Shown in pieces: positions 61,767 to 64,000 of a stretch of DNA of 64,000 nucleotides. Under the pieces are notes generated by a model that was given only the letters and a program-made list of their open reading frames with translations, did no database searches and was not told the origin of the DNA. This DNA comes from Symsagittifera roscoffensis. Its lineage: Eukaryota > Xenacoelomorpha > Acoela > Convolutidae. Every line of letters begins with the position of its first letter. Positions within the stretch are counted from its first letter, which is position 1. Location of the stretch: contig NC_087066.1 of the NCBI RefSeq assembly GCF_963678635.1, positions 41,875,338 to 41,939,337 of the forward strand. Direction: 5' to 3'. The translations under genes were made by a program, and so were the position numbers.

Positions 61767-63763
61767 AACAGAGTCTTCCTATTCAAGTTGTTCAAGCAAA
61801 AATAAATTGAAATATATCAAGTTATTTCATAAAGCGAATGGGATTTCGAAAAATTCAGGCTTCTTTTATCTGCCATACAAGCGACGAAATCATCCAAAAG
61901 TATTGCAGAGTTTAAGTACTTCTAAGCAAGCTGTTCAAACTATGAAACGGTGAAACAATTCAAGTTTTTTCCTTCAGTTTATCGGTAGGCAGAAAATTCA
62001 AGTTTTCTGTTGATGCCTTTCAGGCGTTGAAGTAATGCAAAGTTAGTTCTTAGACCATACCGGTTTGCCGAAAGTTCAAGCTTTCGTATCCAAGCTATGC
62101 AAGCATTGAGAATTCAAAACACTTCAATTCATTTCACTAAGTAAATCAGCAATTTTTTCTGAAGCAAGCTCTTTAGGCTACAAATTAGTTATTTCAAAGA
62201 CCAAAACGGTTCACGAAAAGTTGAAGTTTTTCTAAGCAAGCTATTCAAGCTTTAAAACTTGGAATAATTTCAAAATATATCATAGACTGAATTGCTTCGC
62301 GAAAACTTCAGTTTTTCTAAACAAGTATTCAATTTATGAAAACTTGAAAAAATTCAAGTTATACCAGAGACCGATTAGATTCATGAAAAGCTTAAGTTTT
62401 TACAAGCAAGGATATCAAGCTGTTGAAATTTGAACTATTTCAAGTTATTTCTTAGCTTGAATCACCAATCAGTATTTTTTTTCTGAGCATGGAGGTTGCT
62501 GGTTTTAGTTGATTAGTTTCAAACAGAAATGAGTCTAAGAAAGCAAAATTTTTGAATAACCACTAGACAGGAGTTTCAATTTTTTTTTCAAAAAAGTTCT
62601 GGAATGTTCTAGACTGAATGATTCTTAGAATTTCTGATATAAGCTGTTTTAAACTACGGTTGTGCTCGATAGTGTCGTAGTAATTAGACCTTTGCTGAGA
62701 AGATGTCATTCATTTAATAAAAAAAAGAAGATATGGCCTTAAAACTCCTCCACTTTCCAGAATAATTTACGAGTGACCGTTTTATGACAAAACTAACCAA
62801 ATTTGAGAAAACAGGGTCAATAAGTAAATTTGTTTCACTAGAAAATGAAATAATTGAATTCCTTTTTCAAAATTAGAAGTCAATCAAGTTTTTCGTGACG
62901 TTTACACTTTTGCTGTTTGATACTAGAGTTTGTATGTTGTGTTAATACAAATGCGATAAGAAAGTAAGTTCTTGCATCATGCGGTTACAGTTTTCTACTT
63001 TGTTGATTTTTTGAGGTGTCCAAATGTTACCACTACACTTCCCACGCAAACGCTATCGGTTGTCTTCGCATATCAAGAATCATGTATTTATTGATCTTGT
63101 TTAATAAATGCTTTCTTTATAGAAGGTTATCAACTGAGTAATACATTTGAAAAACTGAAAAGTTTAAATGTCGGGTGTGGGGGAGTGAAAAAGAGTCCGG
63201 CAGTTTTTTCGTCGTGCTTTTTCTTGCCCAGATTGTGTATGGCTTTTTATTGGTTGTTCGAGAGAAGGGAGGAAAAAGAGCTGAGTCGAAAGTTTTGTAA
63301 ATTAAAATTCAACACTTCTTTCGTAAATTAAATTATTATAGCCATTGCACAACTGATGTAATCAAGCGGTTGGTTCGCTTAAGGCATGTTTTATGCCACC
63401 TTTGACTATGACTCAAATATTCTACTATTTGACGTCCTATGTCTTCGCAACGCAGTGGATAACGCGCCGGACTTCTAATCCAGAGGTCGGGGGTTCGAGA
63501 CTTGTTTTTAATTTCTCACGAAATAACCTTATTTACAGTTTAACTTACTTGAGGATGACTAAAATCATACTTCTGGATGACAAAACTGAAGCAGTGATGC
63601 ACACATACGTCTCATAGAACACTAAATTTTTTGGGTAGGCATCGCACGATCATGCAATTTTTCGATTTTTCATAATCGCGCTGATGTTCATTATCTAAAT
63701 TTGAATTCCAAGTATGAAAAAAAACTTATATAAAAGTAAAAAAACTATATCGTTTTGCAAAAA
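61767..63763. repeat. 2-kb tandem macro-repeat, unit 2
   Basis: Exactly 1,997 bp separates equivalent points of unit 2 and unit 3, and also the two tRNA pseudogenes. From 61000 to 61950 and 63000 to 63950 the sequences are almost identical, which indicates recent amplification or conversion. Confidence 0.88.
63441..63504 (+). pseudogene. tRNA-Arg(TCT) pseudogene in macro-repeat unit 2
   Basis: Identical to the pseudogene 1,997 bp upstream over the tRNA-like part, with the same loss of the 3' acceptor strand. The shared defect shows that it was already a pseudogene when the unit was duplicated. Confidence 0.8.
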
Positions 63764-64000
63764 AACAGAGTCTTCCTATTCAAGTTGTTCAAGCAAAAAT
63801 AAATTGAAATATATCAAGTTATTTCATAAAGCGAATGGGATTGCGAAAAATTCAGGCTTCTTTTATCTGCCATACAAGCGACGAAATCATCCAAAAGTAT
63901 TGCAGAGTTTAAGTACTTCTAAGCAAACTGTTCAAGCTATGAAACTGTGAAACAATTCAAGTTTTTTCCTTGAACATATCGGTAGGCAGGAAATTCAAGT
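63764..64000. repeat. 2-kb tandem macro-repeat, unit 3, cut by window end
   Basis: Begins TCTTCCTATTCAAGTTG at 63771 and follows unit 2 closely to the end of the window. The array therefore continues beyond it. Confidence 0.85.

Overview
This window is nuclear DNA of an animal, probably an invertebrate that I cannot identify further. The evidence is a minus-strand cadherin-type gene with spliceosomal introns, Pol III tRNA genes with A and B boxes, a tRNA-derived SINE, Ty3/gypsy, LINE and Penelope-like retroelements, and hAT-type MITEs. Real coding density is low. Most open reading frames are chance or shadow frames.

Host gene: nine exons, plus a weaker tenth, lie on the minus strand between 42091 and 1989. 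They join in phase at every junction and give about 540 residues of consecutive extracellular cadherin repeats. The gene runs off the low-coordinate end of the window, so no membrane segment is seen. Its introns hold most of the mobile DNA in the first 42 kb: a decayed element (3.4-8 kb), a Penelope-like element (11-12.5 kb), several MITEs and palindromes, a SINE that nearly fills one 290-bp intron, and two tandem tRNA-Arg(TCT) genes.

Centre: a complete 16.8-kb Ty3/gypsy-type retrotransposon (19979-36763) sits in the intron between cadherin exons at 37.2 and 19.7 kb, opposite to the gene. It has a 5-bp target duplication (CACCA), TG...CA ends and two almost identical 4.1-kb LTRs. It carries gag, pol in the -1 frame behind a canonical slippery site with a 9-bp stem, and an envelope-like ORF with no in-frame AUG before its signal peptide. 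The most unusual feature is that each LTR carries an antisense gene region: an integrase-type HHCC zinc-finger ORF, an OTU-protease-like ORF and a third ORF with a good 115-nt intron. The element therefore carries two copies, both in the direction of the host gene.

Right part (42-64 kb): a GA microsatellite, an unidentified decayed coding sequence, a family of about 540-bp hairpin-ended repeats, a local duplication, a possible Ser/Arg-rich terminal exon, a broken LINE (PHD-like fingers, endonuclease, RT, RNase H) whose RT region is internally deleted and tandemly triplicated, a degenerate roughly 80-bp repeat field, and a 2-kb tandem array with a tRNA-Arg pseudogene in each unit.

All calls come from reading the sequence. 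No database search, structure prediction or expression data were available.
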